Origin: Leifsonia sp052114085
GTDB taxonomy: Bacteria; Actinomycetota; Actinomycetes; Actinomycetales; Microbacteriaceae
Assembly: GCF_052114085.1 (NCBI RefSeq)
Contig: NZ_JBFREB010000001.1
Coordinates: 434,001-498,000, forward strand
Length of the DNA: 64,000 nucleotides
Direction of reading: 5' to 3'
A model generated the notes under the pieces. It made no database searches and was not told the DNA's origin. It saw only the letters and a program-made list of their open reading frames with translations. The position numbers were made by a program, and so were the translations under genes. Below, one piece after another: positions 16,202 to 25,074 of the stretch; positions within the stretch are counted from its first letter, which is position 1, and each line of letters opens with the position of its first letter.

Positions 16202-16972
16202 GTGCGACGACTGCTGCGGACCGTCCGCGAGCCCTTCGCCGTGCCCCTGCTGGCGCGAGGCTGGCAGCGCGCGGTGCCGATCCTGCTGGGAATGGGAACA
16301 TTCAGCGTTCTGGGCGGCCTGGCCGTGATCTGGGCGGCACGGCTCACCGTGCCGTATCCCGTCTACGTGAGCGAGTTGGGCGCGCATGGCGCTCCCACCG
16401 CCGGTCCGTTCGCCGTGGCGCTGCTGCTGATCGCGGCCGGTGGTTTCGCCATCGCGGTCGCGAGCGGTCACATCCGCTCGTCGGCCCGGCTGCTCGACCG
16501 CTGGGCGCCGGCGGTGACGCTCGGCTTCGCGGCGGTGTGCTTCGTCCTCGCCTCGCAGGTGACCTGCTCGGCCTTCTGCCCCGTCCCGCTGGTTGACCCG
16601 AAGTCGACGCCGCAGGACCTCATCCACACGGTCTCCGCCGTGCTCGGGTTCGCGGCCGCCTGCTTCGCGATGCTGCAGGTCGGCTTCAGCCGAGGACTGC
16701 CGCGTGTGTCGCGGCTGTCGCGGCTGAGTTGCGCAGCGGTCGCGGTGATCACGATCGTGGGCGGCCTCCTCGCCATCGTCCGGGTCGGATCGGGCGTCGG
16801 CGCGTGGCTGGAACTCGTCGGGACGACGGTCGCCGTCGGCTGGATCGCCGTCTACGCGGTCGCGCTGACCCGCATCCCGGTCGGCATGCCGGTCGCCGAG
16901 GGGGCTGCGGATGATGTCGTCGCGGCAGCTGTCGTGGTTCCGGACGCGGGCGTGGCGACCGAGGTCGCCTGA
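16202..16972 (+). CDS. DUF998-type integral membrane protein
   Basis: 256 residues with about six to seven hydrophobic helices; features include ILLGMGTFSVLGGLAVIWAA, the loop YPVYVSELGAHGAPTAGPF typical of DUF998 proteins, and HTVSAVLGFAAACFAMLQVG. Function of the family is unknown. A ribosome-binding site (GAGGAG) precedes the GTG. The last 40 codons (a hydrophilic Ala/Val tail) overlap the opposite-strand nuclease gene tail by 121 nt, which is unusual. Confidence 0.75.
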   Translation: MRRLLRTVREPFAVPLLARGWQRAVPILLGMGTFSVLGGLAVIWAARLTVPYPVYVSELGAHGAPTAGPFAVALLLIAAGGFAIAVASGHIRSSARLLDRWAPAVTLGFAAVCFVLASQVTCSAFCPVPLVDPKSTPQDLIHTVSAVLGFAAACFAMLQVGFSRGLPRVSRLSRLSCAAVAVITIVGGLLAIVRVGSGVGAWLELVGTTVAVGWIAVYAVALTRIPVGMPVAEGAADDVVAAAVVVPDAGVATEVA

Positions 16973-17646
16973 CGCAGCAACTCGATCAGGTCGGTCGCGA
17001 GGGCGACCAGCTTGGTGATCTCCGCCTCGTCACGGTCGACCCAGCGGCACTCCGGTTCGTCGCGCATCGGGACGAAGCCGTCGTGCTGCTCCCAGACGAA
17101 CAGTGTGCGCTCGGCCCCGAGCACGTACTGCTGCCACCAGATCTGTCGGAGGTAGTGGCGCGGGATGCTGCGGAACGGCTTGTTCGTGGTTTTGATCTCA
17201 GCCAGCTCGATCCGGCCGTCCGTCCGGAGGATGAGGCCGTCGGGTGTCGCAAGGTGGCGGCGATCCCGCTCGGCGTGGAAGAGCAGATCGGAGGGCTCGA
17301 CGCCGTGGGTGGCTGCCACCCACGCGGCGATCTCCGGCTCGCGCGAGCGGCCGTGCTGGGTGAAGACGTTGCCGCTGAACCCGGTGCCGTGCAGCTTGTC
17401 GTAGGCCGCGGCGCGTACCGAGCGGGGCGTAGAGAGCTTCGCGACATCGGTGGCGGTGATACCGCGACTGCGCGCACGCAACCAGCCGGCACGGTCGGAC
17501 GAGCTCGCCACCACACGGGCGAGATGCCCGGTCTGGCCAGGAACCGCGGGGACGACCGGTACGGGGGCCGGACGGGCCGGGCTCAGATCCGCGAGGACGC
17601 CCGGCCGGTAGAGGTCGGCCGTACGGTACGCAGCGGAGTCGAGCAC
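16852..17646 (-). CDS. YqaJ-domain (lambda exonuclease-fold) nuclease
   Basis: 264 residues. The PD-(D/E)XK nuclease core is clear: RSREPEIAAWV with a conserved Glu, Asp136 in ATPDGLIL, then Glu150 and Lys152 in ELAEIKTT, and YLRQIWWQQYVLGAE. Family members are 5'-3' exonucleases of phage recombination systems, but this copy has no RecT/Bet partner or phage genes near it. Start is the GTG with GGAGAG directly before it. The last 40 residues (Ala/Thr/Ser-rich) lie in the antisense overlap with the DUF998 gene and look non-conserved, so the true functional end may be earlier. Confidence 0.82.
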   Translation of the reverse strand: MLDSAAYRTADLYRPGVLADLSPARPAPVPVVPAVPGQTGHLARVVASSSDRAGWLRARSRGITATDVAKLSTPRSVRAAAYDKLHGTGFSGNVFTQHGRSREPEIAAWVAATHGVEPSDLLFHAERDRRHLATPDGLILRTDGRIELAEIKTTNKPFRSIPRHYLRQIWWQQYVLGAERTLFVWEQHDGFVPMRDEPECRWVDRDEAEITKLVALATDLIELLRQATSVATPASGTTTAAATTSSAAPSATGMPTGMRVSATA

Positions 17647-17681
17647 CTCTCCATTGTGCCGCGTCCGGCCGACGCTCGCTG

Positions 17682-18725
17682 TCACTCCACGCGCGTCGCC
17701 CCGAGTTGCCTGCGCGCCTCGTCGATCGTCACCAGCGTGTCGACCGCCTCGGCAAGGGGATGCAGCGGCGAGTCTGTGCGCCCCTCGCCGATATAGCGGG
17801 CGACGGCGGCGGCCTCGTACGCCATCCCGTCGCGATGGGGCCGCCCGTACGGGTCGCGCCACTGCGCTGCGAGGGTCCCGTCGGCCCGGAAGACCCGGAG
17901 GCCGCTCGGCCCCCAGAACGGACTGTCGGTCTCGACGCGGCCTGCGCTGCCGTTGATGGTGGCGAGGGAGGGGGTGCCCGCCAGAAGGCTCGTGCTCAAC
18001 AGTGCTTGGGCGCCGTCCGCGGAGGACAGCAGCAGGGCGGCCTGTTCGTCCACGCCGCTCGGCGCCAGTGTTCCGGCGGCGATGATCCCTGCCGGAGCGC
18101 CGAGCGCGAATGAGGCCCAGGACACCGCGTACACGCCCAGGTCGAGCAGCGCGCCCCCCGCGAGAGCGGGGTTCCAGAGCCGGCTCTCCGGGTCGTAGGG
18201 CACCCGGCCGCCGAAGTCGGCCGTGACGACGCGGACATCGCCGAGCGCATCCTGCTCCAACAGCTGCCGGATGATGTCGGTCTGCGGCAGGTAGCGCGTC
18301 CACATGGCCTCCATCGCGAACACACCCGCCTCGCGGGCGGCCGCGACGATCTTGCGCGCCTGCTCGGCCGTCACCGCCATCGGCTTCTCGATGAGGACAT
18401 GCTTGCCCGCCGCGATGGCGAGCAGTGCGTGCTCGAGGTGCTCGCTGTGCGGGGTCGCGACGTAGACGACGTCTACCTCCGGGTCCGAGACCAGGGCCTC
18501 GTAGGAGCCGTTGGAGCGCTCGACACCGTGTGCCGCGGCGAAGGCGGCGGCACGCTCGGCCGACCGGGACCCCGCGGCGACGACCCGCTGAACCGTGTGG
18601 CGGTGCAGGGCGTCCGTGAAATCGGCGGCGATCCCGCCCGGACCGAGCACGCCCCACCGCAGGGCCGGAGCGTCGGACGGGTCGGGATGGCGCGGCGCGG
18701 GCAGCGTCGTGAGGGCGTCGGTCAA
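17682..18725 (-). CDS. Gfo/Idh/MocA-family oxidoreductase (A)
   Basis: 347 residues. N-terminal Rossmann fold with LRWGVLGPGGIAADFTDAL, and the family motif EKPMAVTAEQA carrying the catalytic Lys. The C-terminal alpha/beta domain contains the RLWNPALAGGALLDLGVYAV segment. These enzymes oxidise or reduce sugars, inositols or their keto forms with NAD(P). It is the last gene of the operon ROK, dehydrogenase, ThuA, this gene. Resembles the trans-dihydrodiol/1,5-anhydrofructose-type branch; substrate not determined. Confidence 0.87.
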   Translation of the reverse strand: MTDALTTLPAPRHPDPSDAPALRWGVLGPGGIAADFTDALHRHTVQRVVAAGSRSAERAAAFAAAHGVERSNGSYEALVSDPEVDVVYVATPHSEHLEHALLAIAAGKHVLIEKPMAVTAEQARKIVAAAREAGVFAMEAMWTRYLPQTDIIRQLLEQDALGDVRVVTADFGGRVPYDPESRLWNPALAGGALLDLGVYAVSWASFALGAPAGIIAAGTLAPSGVDEQAALLLSSADGAQALLSTSLLAGTPSLATINGSAGRVETDSPFWGPSGLRVFRADGTLAAQWRDPYGRPHRDGMAYEAAAVARYIGEGRTDSPLHPLAEAVDTLVTIDEARRQLGATRVE

Positions 18726-18767
18726 GGAAGTCTCCTCGGGTCGGGGCGGCCGGAAGGCCGCCGTCGG

Positions 18768-19502
18768 TCAGACGGGCTGGGGGTTGGAGACCTCGGGCGC
18801 CTGGCGGACACCCGCAACCGGCGCCGCCCAGCGGACGCCGTTCGCCAGCACCCGCCGCACCTGCGGGTGGAAGTACACGGGGTACTCCTGGTCGCCCGGG
18901 CTGAAGTAGAAGATCTTGCCCCGGCCGCGCGTGAACGTGACGCCCGAGCGGAACACCTCTCCGCCCGTGAACGAACTGATGAACACCAGGTCGTCCGGTG
19001 TCGGGATGTCGAAGAACTCTCCGTACATCTCCTGCGCTTCGATCACGATCGGCTGCTCGACGCCTTCGGCGATGGGATGCGTCGGGTTGACGTTCCAGAC
19101 GAGCTCGCGCTCGCCGCCTTCCGGGTTGCGCCAGCGAAGCGAGCAGGTCGTGCCCAGCATCCGGATGAAGATCTTCGAGAAGTGGCCCGAGTGCAGGACG
19201 ATGAGTCCCATCCCGGCCAGGACATGCTGGCGGACGCGTTCCACGACCTCGTCCGAGACGCGGTCGTGCGCGATGTGGCCCCACCAGAGCAGCACATCCG
19301 TCTCAGCGAGCGCCTGCTCGCTAAGGCCGTGCTCCGGGTCGTCGAGGGTCGCGGTGCGCACGGCGACCTCTTCGCCGAGCAGCTCGCGCAGGCCCTCTGC
19401 GATCGCTCCGTGGATGCCGTGCGGGTAGATCGCGGCGATCTCGGGCTGGGTCGCCTCGTGGACGCCTTCGTTCCAGACGATGACGCGCAGGGTCATGGTC
19501 AT
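18768..19502 (-). CDS. ThuA-domain protein (keto-sugar metabolism)
   Basis: 244 residues of the ThuA family (class I glutamine amidotransferase-like fold). Recognisable parts are MTMTLRVIVWNEG, ETDVLLWWGHIAHD, GLIVLHSGHFSKIF and the HPIAEGV turn; YFSPGDQEYPVYFHP is typical of the C-terminus. ThuA and ThuB of rhizobia act in trehalose and related disaccharide use through 3-keto sugars. The start overlaps the stop of the upstream dehydrogenase gene (ATGA), and a second dehydrogenase follows after 42 nt, so it is embedded in a dehydrogenase operon. Confidence 0.85.
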   Translation of the reverse strand: MTMTLRVIVWNEGVHEATQPEIAAIYPHGIHGAIAEGLRELLGEEVAVRTATLDDPEHGLSEQALAETDVLLWWGHIAHDRVSDEVVERVRQHVLAGMGLIVLHSGHFSKIFIRMLGTTCSLRWRNPEGGERELVWNVNPTHPIAEGVEQPIVIEAQEMYGEFFDIPTPDDLVFISSFTGGEVFRSGVTFTRGRGKIFYFSPGDQEYPVYFHPQVRRVLANGVRWAAPVAGVRQAPEVSNPQPV

Positions 19503-20644
19503 ACTCCTTTCGTGGGGGCCTGCTCGGTGCCGAATGCCGGATCGTTGGTGGAGCCGAGCCGGACCTCCGCGCCGATGCGGGCGGATTCGTAGGCGGCGTC
19601 GATGACGCGGGCGCGGTCCAGGGCGAGGGAGCCGTCCCAGTTGGACCAGTTCGCCGGGTCGGCGACGTGCTCCAGGAAGGTCTCCACCACCGCGAGATGG
19701 CCCCGCCCGGGGTCGGCGGTGACCGTGATGTCTTCGCTCTGCTCCCCGTCGCCGGTGAAGATGGTCAATTCGCCGGAAGGCGCGTAGTCGACGACCCGCA
19801 GGTCCGCGCCGCCCTCGGTGCCGTACAGCGTGATGCCGAACTCGTCACCGGCCGGTCGGTAGGCCGCCCAGCTGGTCTCGATGACGATCGAGCCGCCGCC
19901 CTCGAGCCGCAGCAGCAGGCTCGCCAGGTCTTCCACTTCGTAGTCCGAGCCGACGTGCTGCTTGGAGGCGGTTGCTCCGCCGCGACCGCGGACTCCCAGC
20001 TCAGCGTGGGTGACCGCGGACACGGCCTCGACGCGCGGCTCGCCGAACAGGTGGAGGGCGTAGTCGAGCACGTGCACGCCGATGTCGATCAGCGGGCCGC
20101 CGCCCGCCATCTCCCGGTTGGTGAACCAGCTGCCCAAGGCGGGGATGCCCGCGCGGCGCAGCCAGATCGCCCGCGCATGGTACGGACGCCCGATCTGGCC
20201 GGATTCGACGGCTGCTTTGAGGGCCTCGATGTCGCCGCGGCGGCGGTGGTTGAAGGCGACCTCCAGCACACGCCCCGCCCGATGCGCGGCATCCACCATC
20301 GTCTGGGCTTCGGCCGCGGTGCGAGCGATCGGCTTCTCGCTGAGAACGTGGATGCCCGCGTCCAACGCCCCCACGGCGATCGGTGCGTGCAAGAAGGTCG
20401 GGACGGCCACGCTGACGACGTCGAGGTCGCCCTCGGCGACCAGGTCCTTCCAGTCGCGGTGGAGCCGGTCGATACCGTACTGCTCACCGAGGTCGGCGCG
20501 TGGGCCGTCCTCCATTCCGGCGATGGCGACGAGCTCGACGCCGGGGAGGGCGTCATAGGCGGCCATGTGCTGCTGGCCGGCCCAGCCCAAGCCGACGACT
20601 CCGGCGCGGAGGGGGCGGCCCAAGGGTTCACTGTTCGTGCTCAC
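19499..20644 (-). CDS. Gfo/Idh/MocA-family oxidoreductase (B)
   Basis: 381 residues. Rossmann motif AGVVGLGWAGQQHMAAY, EKPIARTAAEA with the catalytic Lys, and the substrate-side segment NREMAGGGPLIDIGVHVLDY. The GTG start has AAGGAG 4 nt upstream. It is the second gene of the leftward operon, 73 nt after the ROK regulator, and overlaps thuA-like by 4 nt. In ThuB-type enzymes the oxidation product is a 3-keto-disaccharide; this gene is the natural partner candidate of the ThuA-like protein. Confidence 0.88.
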   Translation of the reverse strand: MSTNSEPLGRPLRAGVVGLGWAGQQHMAAYDALPGVELVAIAGMEDGPRADLGEQYGIDRLHRDWKDLVAEGDLDVVSVAVPTFLHAPIAVGALDAGIHVLSEKPIARTAAEAQTMVDAAHRAGRVLEVAFNHRRRGDIEALKAAVESGQIGRPYHARAIWLRRAGIPALGSWFTNREMAGGGPLIDIGVHVLDYALHLFGEPRVEAVSAVTHAELGVRGRGGATASKQHVGSDYEVEDLASLLLRLEGGGSIVIETSWAAYRPAGDEFGITLYGTEGGADLRVVDYAPSGELTIFTGDGEQSEDITVTADPGRGHLAVVETFLEHVADPANWSNWDGSLALDRARVIDAAYESARIGAEVRLGSTNDPAFGTEQAPTKGV

Positions 20645-20717
20645 AACACTCCTTCTGATGTTCGAATCGATTCGAGGGTATTCGGGATGCGGTGCTCGGG
20701 GAACCACGCTGTCGTGT

Positions 20718-21908
20718 CTAGCGAAAGAGCGAGCGCGGTGTTCCGGACTCGGGATCCAGCGCGCGCTGAACCACCATGATGGCGGCACCGATCACGCCGC
20801 CCGTCTCTCCGGAACGCGACTGCGTGATCGTCAGGTGTTGCGTCGCGAGCGGCGTCGACCGCTGGTAGACGACCTCGCGCATCCCGGCGAGGAGCTGCTC
20901 GCCGACGCGGGAGAGGCTGCCGCCGACGACGATCATCGACGGGTTGAGCAAGTTCACACAGGTGGCGACCACGGCCCCGAGATCGCGGCCGGCCTGACGG
21001 ATGGCGCCGTGCACGTGCGGGTTGCCGCTCCGCGCCAGCGCCACGACGTCGTCGCTCGTCTCGGCCGGGAAACCGGCCTCGGTGAGCGCCCGCGCGATGG
21101 CGGGACCGCTGACCAGGGACTCCAGGTCGGCGTCCTGCTCCCCGTGGCTCGGGGTGTCGGTGCCGAACGGCACGCGGACGTGACCGAGATCGCCGGCGGA
21201 ACCGAGCGCTCCGCGTTGGAGGCGGCCCCCGCTGATGATTCCTGCGCCGACGCCGGTCGCCACCTTGATGAAAAGGAGGTCAGTCTCGTCGGGCCACATC
21301 AGCGCCTGCTCGCCGATGGCCAGCAGATTGACGTCGTTGTCGACGAGCACCGGCACGTCGAACACGCGACGGATGTAATGCGGGATGTCGAAGCGGTCCC
21401 AGCCGGGCATGATCGGCGGGTTCACCGGGAGACCGGTCGAGTGCTCGACCGGTCCGGGCACTCCGACGCCCACGCCGATGAGTTCCTCCGGCTGCCGGCC
21501 GGACGCGATGTAGAGCTCGCTCGCTACCTCGAGCGCCCAGTCGAGGATCGGCGCAGGGCCGTCGGCGATGCGCAGGCGCCTCGACTCGCTCGCCGTGATG
21601 TTGCCGGCGAGGTCGGCAAGGGCGACCACTCCGTGCGTCGCACCGAGGTCGATGGCCACGATGACGCGGGAGCCGGGGTTGAACCGGATACGCGCGGGCG
21701 GCCGTCCGCCGGACGAGACGTCATCGCCGGCCGGGGCGACAAGCCCTGCGGAGGTGAGGAGGTCGATCCGGCTGGCGATGGTCGAGCGCGCCATCCCGGT
21801 CAGCTCGGCGAGCTGTGCGCGCGTGCGCGGGATGCCGTCGCGCAGGATCGCCAGCAGTTCCGCGGCGTCTGCGGCGACGAGCACCGAGTCTCGCACGCTG
21901 TCGGTCAT
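20718..21908 (-). CDS. ROK-family transcriptional regulator
   Basis: 396 residues. The N-terminal winged helix-turn-helix (RTRAQLAELTGMARSTIASR) is followed by the ROK sugar-binding fold with the phosphate loop IVAIDLGATHGVVALADL, GVGVGVPGPVE and VDNDVNLLAIGEQ. The usual ROK zinc motif (CxCGxxGC) after GDLGHVRV is replaced by a cysteine-free stretch (PSHGEQDADLES), so the classic metal site is absent. It heads the leftward operon and sits next to the divergent promoter of the TIM-barrel/dehydrogenase operon, so it probably represses both and is relieved by a sugar ligand. ATG start lacks a clear Shine-Dalgarno. Confidence 0.88.
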   Translation of the reverse strand: MTDSVRDSVLVAADAAELLAILRDGIPRTRAQLAELTGMARSTIASRIDLLTSAGLVAPAGDDVSSGGRPPARIRFNPGSRVIVAIDLGATHGVVALADLAGNITASESRRLRIADGPAPILDWALEVASELYIASGRQPEELIGVGVGVPGPVEHSTGLPVNPPIMPGWDRFDIPHYIRRVFDVPVLVDNDVNLLAIGEQALMWPDETDLLFIKVATGVGAGIISGGRLQRGALGSAGDLGHVRVPFGTDTPSHGEQDADLESLVSGPAIARALTEAGFPAETSDDVVALARSGNPHVHGAIRQAGRDLGAVVATCVNLLNPSMIVVGGSLSRVGEQLLAGMREVVYQRSTPLATQHLTITQSRSGETGGVIGAAIMVVQRALDPESGTPRSLFR

Positions 21909-21972
21909 GAGGGTATTGAACCACAGTGTCGACCCGACGCTCAAAGATATGCAGGCATCAGTCGACTTTTGA

Positions 21973-22001
21973 TTGACATCCGGCAGAAGGGTCGGTTGAA
22001 T
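21973..22001 (+). promoter_or_regulatory. Sigma-70-type promoter of the rightward sugar operon
   Basis: TTGACA at 21973-21978, 17-bp spacer, TTGAAT at 21996-22001. This near-consensus promoter lies in the divergent region beside the ROK gene, about 50 nt before the first start codon at 22052, and is the obvious target for ROK control. Confidence 0.7.
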
Positions 22002-22051
22002 GGAACCACGCCATCCGGCGACCATCACCCCAGAACTCGACGAGGAGAACA

Positions 22052-22795
22052 GTGTCGACGTCTAAAGTCTCCGTGCAGCTGTACACGGTCCGGGAGCTCC
22101 TGACCGAGGACACGGTCGGAACCCTCAAGAAAATCGCCGACATCGGCTTCACCCAGGTCGAGCCGTTCGCCTTCCTCAGCTTCGGTGACGCGCTGCGGCA
22201 GGGCCTCACCGAGGCCGGCCTCTCGGCTCCCACCACCCACCAGAGCTTCATCGGCGGCGACCTCGACGAGGTGTTCGGCGCTGCGAAAGCACTGGGCATC
22301 CAGACGGTGATCGACCCCTTCGTCGCACCCGAGCGCTGGCAGACGGCGGACGATGTGGCGCAGACGGCCGAGCAGCTCAACGCTGCTGCCGAGGTCGCCG
22401 CCCGTCACGGCATTCGCGTCGGCTACCACAACCACGACCACGAGATCTCGAGCACCATCGAGGGCGTCACCGCACTGGAGTTCTTCGCGGGCAAGCTCGC
22501 CCCGGAGGTCGTCCTCGAGGTCGACACCTACTGGGTGGCGGTCGGCGGTGCCGACCCGGTGACCTTCCTTCCGAAGCTCGGCGACCGCGTCGTCGCCCTG
22601 CACATCAAGGACGGCCCCGGCACGCACGACAACAAGGACCAGGTCGCGGTCGGCCAGGGCTCACTGCCGATCGAGCAGATCATCGCCGCCGCGCCCGACG
22701 CGCTGCGCGTGATCGAGCTCGACGATTCGCGTGGAGACCGGTTCCAGGCGGTCGCCGACAGCTTCGCCTTCCTCTCCTCCAAGGGTCTCGCATGA
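22052..22795 (+). CDS. Sugar phosphate isomerase/epimerase-type TIM-barrel protein (short)
   Basis: 247 residues of the AP-endonuclease-2 superfamily, which includes IolE, hydroxypyruvate isomerase and keto-sugar epimerases. Metal-binding features are visible: GYHNHDHE near residue 128, LEVDTYWVAVGG, LHIKDGPG and a C-terminal VIELDDS. The GTG has GAGGAGAAC before it. First gene of a four-gene operon: its stop overlaps the next start (ATGA). Likely acts on a keto-sugar or inosose made by the flanking dehydrogenases. Confidence 0.87.
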   Translation: MSTSKVSVQLYTVRELLTEDTVGTLKKIADIGFTQVEPFAFLSFGDALRQGLTEAGLSAPTTHQSFIGGDLDEVFGAAKALGIQTVIDPFVAPERWQTADDVAQTAEQLNAAAEVAARHGIRVGYHNHDHEISSTIEGVTALEFFAGKLAPEVVLEVDTYWVAVGGADPVTFLPKLGDRVVALHIKDGPGTHDNKDQVAVGQGSLPIEQIIAAAPDALRVIELDDSRGDRFQAVADSFAFLSSKGLA

Positions 22796-23889
22796 GCGGC
22801 GGTCGCGTCGGCGTCGGCGTCATCGGCGCCGGGGTCATCAGCAATGAGTACCTCAAGAACCTGACCTCGTTCCCCGACCTCGATGTGCGCTTCGTCGCAG
22901 ATATCGACCTGGAGCGGGCGAAGGCTCAGGCAGAGAAGTTCGGCGTGCCCGGTTCGGGCTCCGTCGAGGAGCTGCTGGCCGACGACGCCATCGAGATCGT
23001 CGTCAACCTCACCATCCCCAAGGTGCACGTCGAGGTCGCGTTGCAGGTGCTCGCGGCGGGCAAGCACGTGTGGAGCGAGAAGCCCTTCGCACTCGACCGT
23101 GCCAGCGGCGCCGAGTTGCTGGAAGCAGCGCACGCGAAGGGTCTGCGCGTCGCAACCGCGCCCGACACCTTCCTCGGCTCGGGCATCCAGTCGGCTCGAC
23201 GTCTGATCGAGAGCGGCGGGATCGGTGCGCCGCTGACCGCACTCACCCTGCTGCAGAGTCCCGGACCGGAGTCGTGGCACCCCAACCCCGACTTCCTGTT
23301 TCAGGAGGGCGCCGGGCCGCTGTTCGACATCGGCCCGTACTACCTGACCGCACTGGTGCAGCTCTTCGGCCCGGTGGCCCGGGTGAGCGCCACCGCCTCG
23401 AAGGCCCGGGAGAGCCGCGTCATCGGCTCGGGTCCCCGAGCCGGCGAAGAGTTCGCCGTGACGGTGCCCACCCATGTCAGCGCCCTGTTCGAGTTCGAGA
23501 GCGGTCAGACCGCGCAGTCGGTCTTCAGCTTCGACTCGAAGCTCGGCCGCACCCAGTTCGAAGTGGCGGGCCTCGACGGCACCCTCGTGGTGCCCGACCC
23601 CAACACGTTCGAGGGCGAGTTGCTGGTGCACGGCGCCGACGGCATTGAGACCCTGCCGTCCACCGGTACGACCGACGGCCGCGGCATCGGCGTCGTCGAG
23701 CTGGCCCGGGCGATCCGCGCCGGTGTGCCCGAGCGCGCCTCGGGTGAGCAGGCGTACCACGTGCTCGACATCATGGTGTCGACCATCGAGGCAGGCGAGT
23801 CGCGGACTCCGGTGGAGGTCGAGAGCACCGTCGAGGTCGCTCCGGCACTCCCGGAGGACTGGGACCCGCGCGCGGCGAGCCTGGTCTGA
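22792..23889 (+). CDS. Gfo/Idh/MocA-family oxidoreductase (C)
   Basis: 365 residues. Rossmann motif GVGVIGAGVISNEYLKNL, catalytic-Lys motif WSEKPFALDRASGAE, and the substrate segment EGAGPLFDIGPYYLTALVQL. Closest in pattern to the glucose-fructose oxidoreductase/trihydroxycyclohexane branch used in sugar and inositol catabolism. Translationally coupled to the TIM-barrel gene before it; 30 nt separate it from the next dehydrogenase. Confidence 0.88.
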   Translation: MSGGRVGVGVIGAGVISNEYLKNLTSFPDLDVRFVADIDLERAKAQAEKFGVPGSGSVEELLADDAIEIVVNLTIPKVHVEVALQVLAAGKHVWSEKPFALDRASGAELLEAAHAKGLRVATAPDTFLGSGIQSARRLIESGGIGAPLTALTLLQSPGPESWHPNPDFLFQEGAGPLFDIGPYYLTALVQLFGPVARVSATASKARESRVIGSGPRAGEEFAVTVPTHVSALFEFESGQTAQSVFSFDSKLGRTQFEVAGLDGTLVVPDPNTFEGELLVHGADGIETLPSTGTTDGRGIGVVELARAIRAGVPERASGEQAYHVLDIMVSTIEAGESRTPVEVESTVEVAPALPEDWDPRAASLV

Positions 23890-23919
23890 GGACAGCGAGA
23901 TGACGCTGAGGTCAGCGCG

Positions 23920-25074
23920 ATGACGGACGGTCACGACCAGAACGCCGCCGCCACGAGTGGCGGGCTTACGCGCCGCGACGGGAGCGCCGCGGGAGCCCGC
24001 CTGCGTGTGGCGATCGTCGGCGGCGGCTTCATGGCAGAGGTGCACTCCCGCGCGGCGAGGGCCGCGCGGGCGGAGCTCGTCGGCATCGCCTCGTCGTCGC
24101 CGGAGCGCTCGGCCGCTGCGGCGGAGCGTCTCGGCATCGAGCGGGCATACGGTTCGCTCGACGAGCTGCTCGCCGACGACTCGATCGACGTCGTGCACGT
24201 CACGACACCGAACGCTGTGCACGCCGAGCAGGCTTCCGCGGTCCTCGCGGCGGGCAAAGACGTGGTGTGCGAGAAGCCGCTCGCAACGACTGTGTCCGAC
24301 GCGGAAGCCTTGGTCGCGGCCGCGGAGGGTCGAACGGCGACCGTGCCCTTCGTCTACCGGTTCCACCCGCTGGTGCGCGAGGCGCGCTCACGTTTCGCCT
24401 CGGGACAAGCAGGCCGGGTCCTCACCATCAACGCGTCCTACCTTCAGGACTGGCTGCTCGCGGCGGGCGACGACAACTGGCGGGTGGATGCTCAGCAGGG
24501 TGGTCGGTCGCGAGCCTTCGCCGACATCGGGTCGCACCTCGTCGACCTCGTCGAGTTCGTCAGCGGCGACCGGGTGAGTCGGGTCTCCGCGACCAAGCGC
24601 ACGGTGTTCGCCGAACGCGCCTCGCACGCGGGGATCACCACCGAAGACGCCGTGGCGGTCGTCATGGAAACCCGCTCCGGCGCTCTCGGCACGCTCATGG
24701 TCTCGCAGGTCGCACCGGGACGAAAGAATCGGCTGTTCCTCGAGATCGCCGGGAGCGAAGAGAGCGTCGCCTTCGATCAGGAGCAGCCGGAGACGCTGTG
24801 GGTGGGCCGCCGGAAGGGCAGCCAGGTGATCCCGCGCGACGCCGACCAGCTCAGTGAAGACGCCGCCCGTCTGTGCGTTGTGCCCTCCGGCCACCCGCAG
24901 GGGTACCAGGACGCGTTCAACGCGTTCATCGCCGATAGCTACGCGGCCGTCGCGGGCGAGAACCCCGACGGCCTGCCGCGCTTCTCCGACGGCCTGCGGG
25001 CCGTGCGGATCACCGACGCAGTGATCGACTCGGCCGAGTCGGGCACCTGGATCGAGATGGGAACGAACGAATGA
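23920..25074 (+). CDS. Gfo/Idh/MocA-family oxidoreductase (D)
   Basis: 384 residues. N-terminal extension of about 27 residues, then RVAIVGGGFMAEVHSRAAR, EKPLATTVSDAEALV with the catalytic Lys, and GRSRAFADIGSHLVDLVEFV. Third gene of the rightward operon; its stop overlaps the start of the second TIM-barrel gene. Two adjacent dehydrogenases of the same family suggest oxidation and later reduction steps of one pathway. Confidence 0.88.
   Translation: MTDGHDQNAAATSGGLTRRDGSAAGARLRVAIVGGGFMAEVHSRAARAARAELVGIASSSPERSAAAAERLGIERAYGSLDELLADDSIDVVHVTTPNAVHAEQASAVLAAGKDVVCEKPLATTVSDAEALVAAAEGRTATVPFVYRFHPLVREARSRFASGQAGRVLTINASYLQDWLLAAGDDNWRVDAQQGGRSRAFADIGSHLVDLVEFVSGDRVSRVSATKRTVFAERASHAGITTEDAVAVVMETRSGALGTLMVSQVAPGRKNRLFLEIAGSEESVAFDQEQPETLWVGRRKGSQVIPRDADQLSEDAARLCVVPSGHPQGYQDAFNAFIADSYAAVAGENPDGLPRFSDGLRAVRITDAVIDSAESGTWIEMGTNE

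Noticed and set aside
14995..16596. Long plus-strand open frame opposite the quinone oxidoreductase
   Set aside because: Composition is Arg/Val/Asp-rich without domain features; the minus strand encodes a clear MDR protein.
16852..17646. Prophage remnant suggested by YqaJ
   Set aside because: Neighbours are ordinary chromosomal genes; no integrase, att repeat, capsid or lysis gene is visible.
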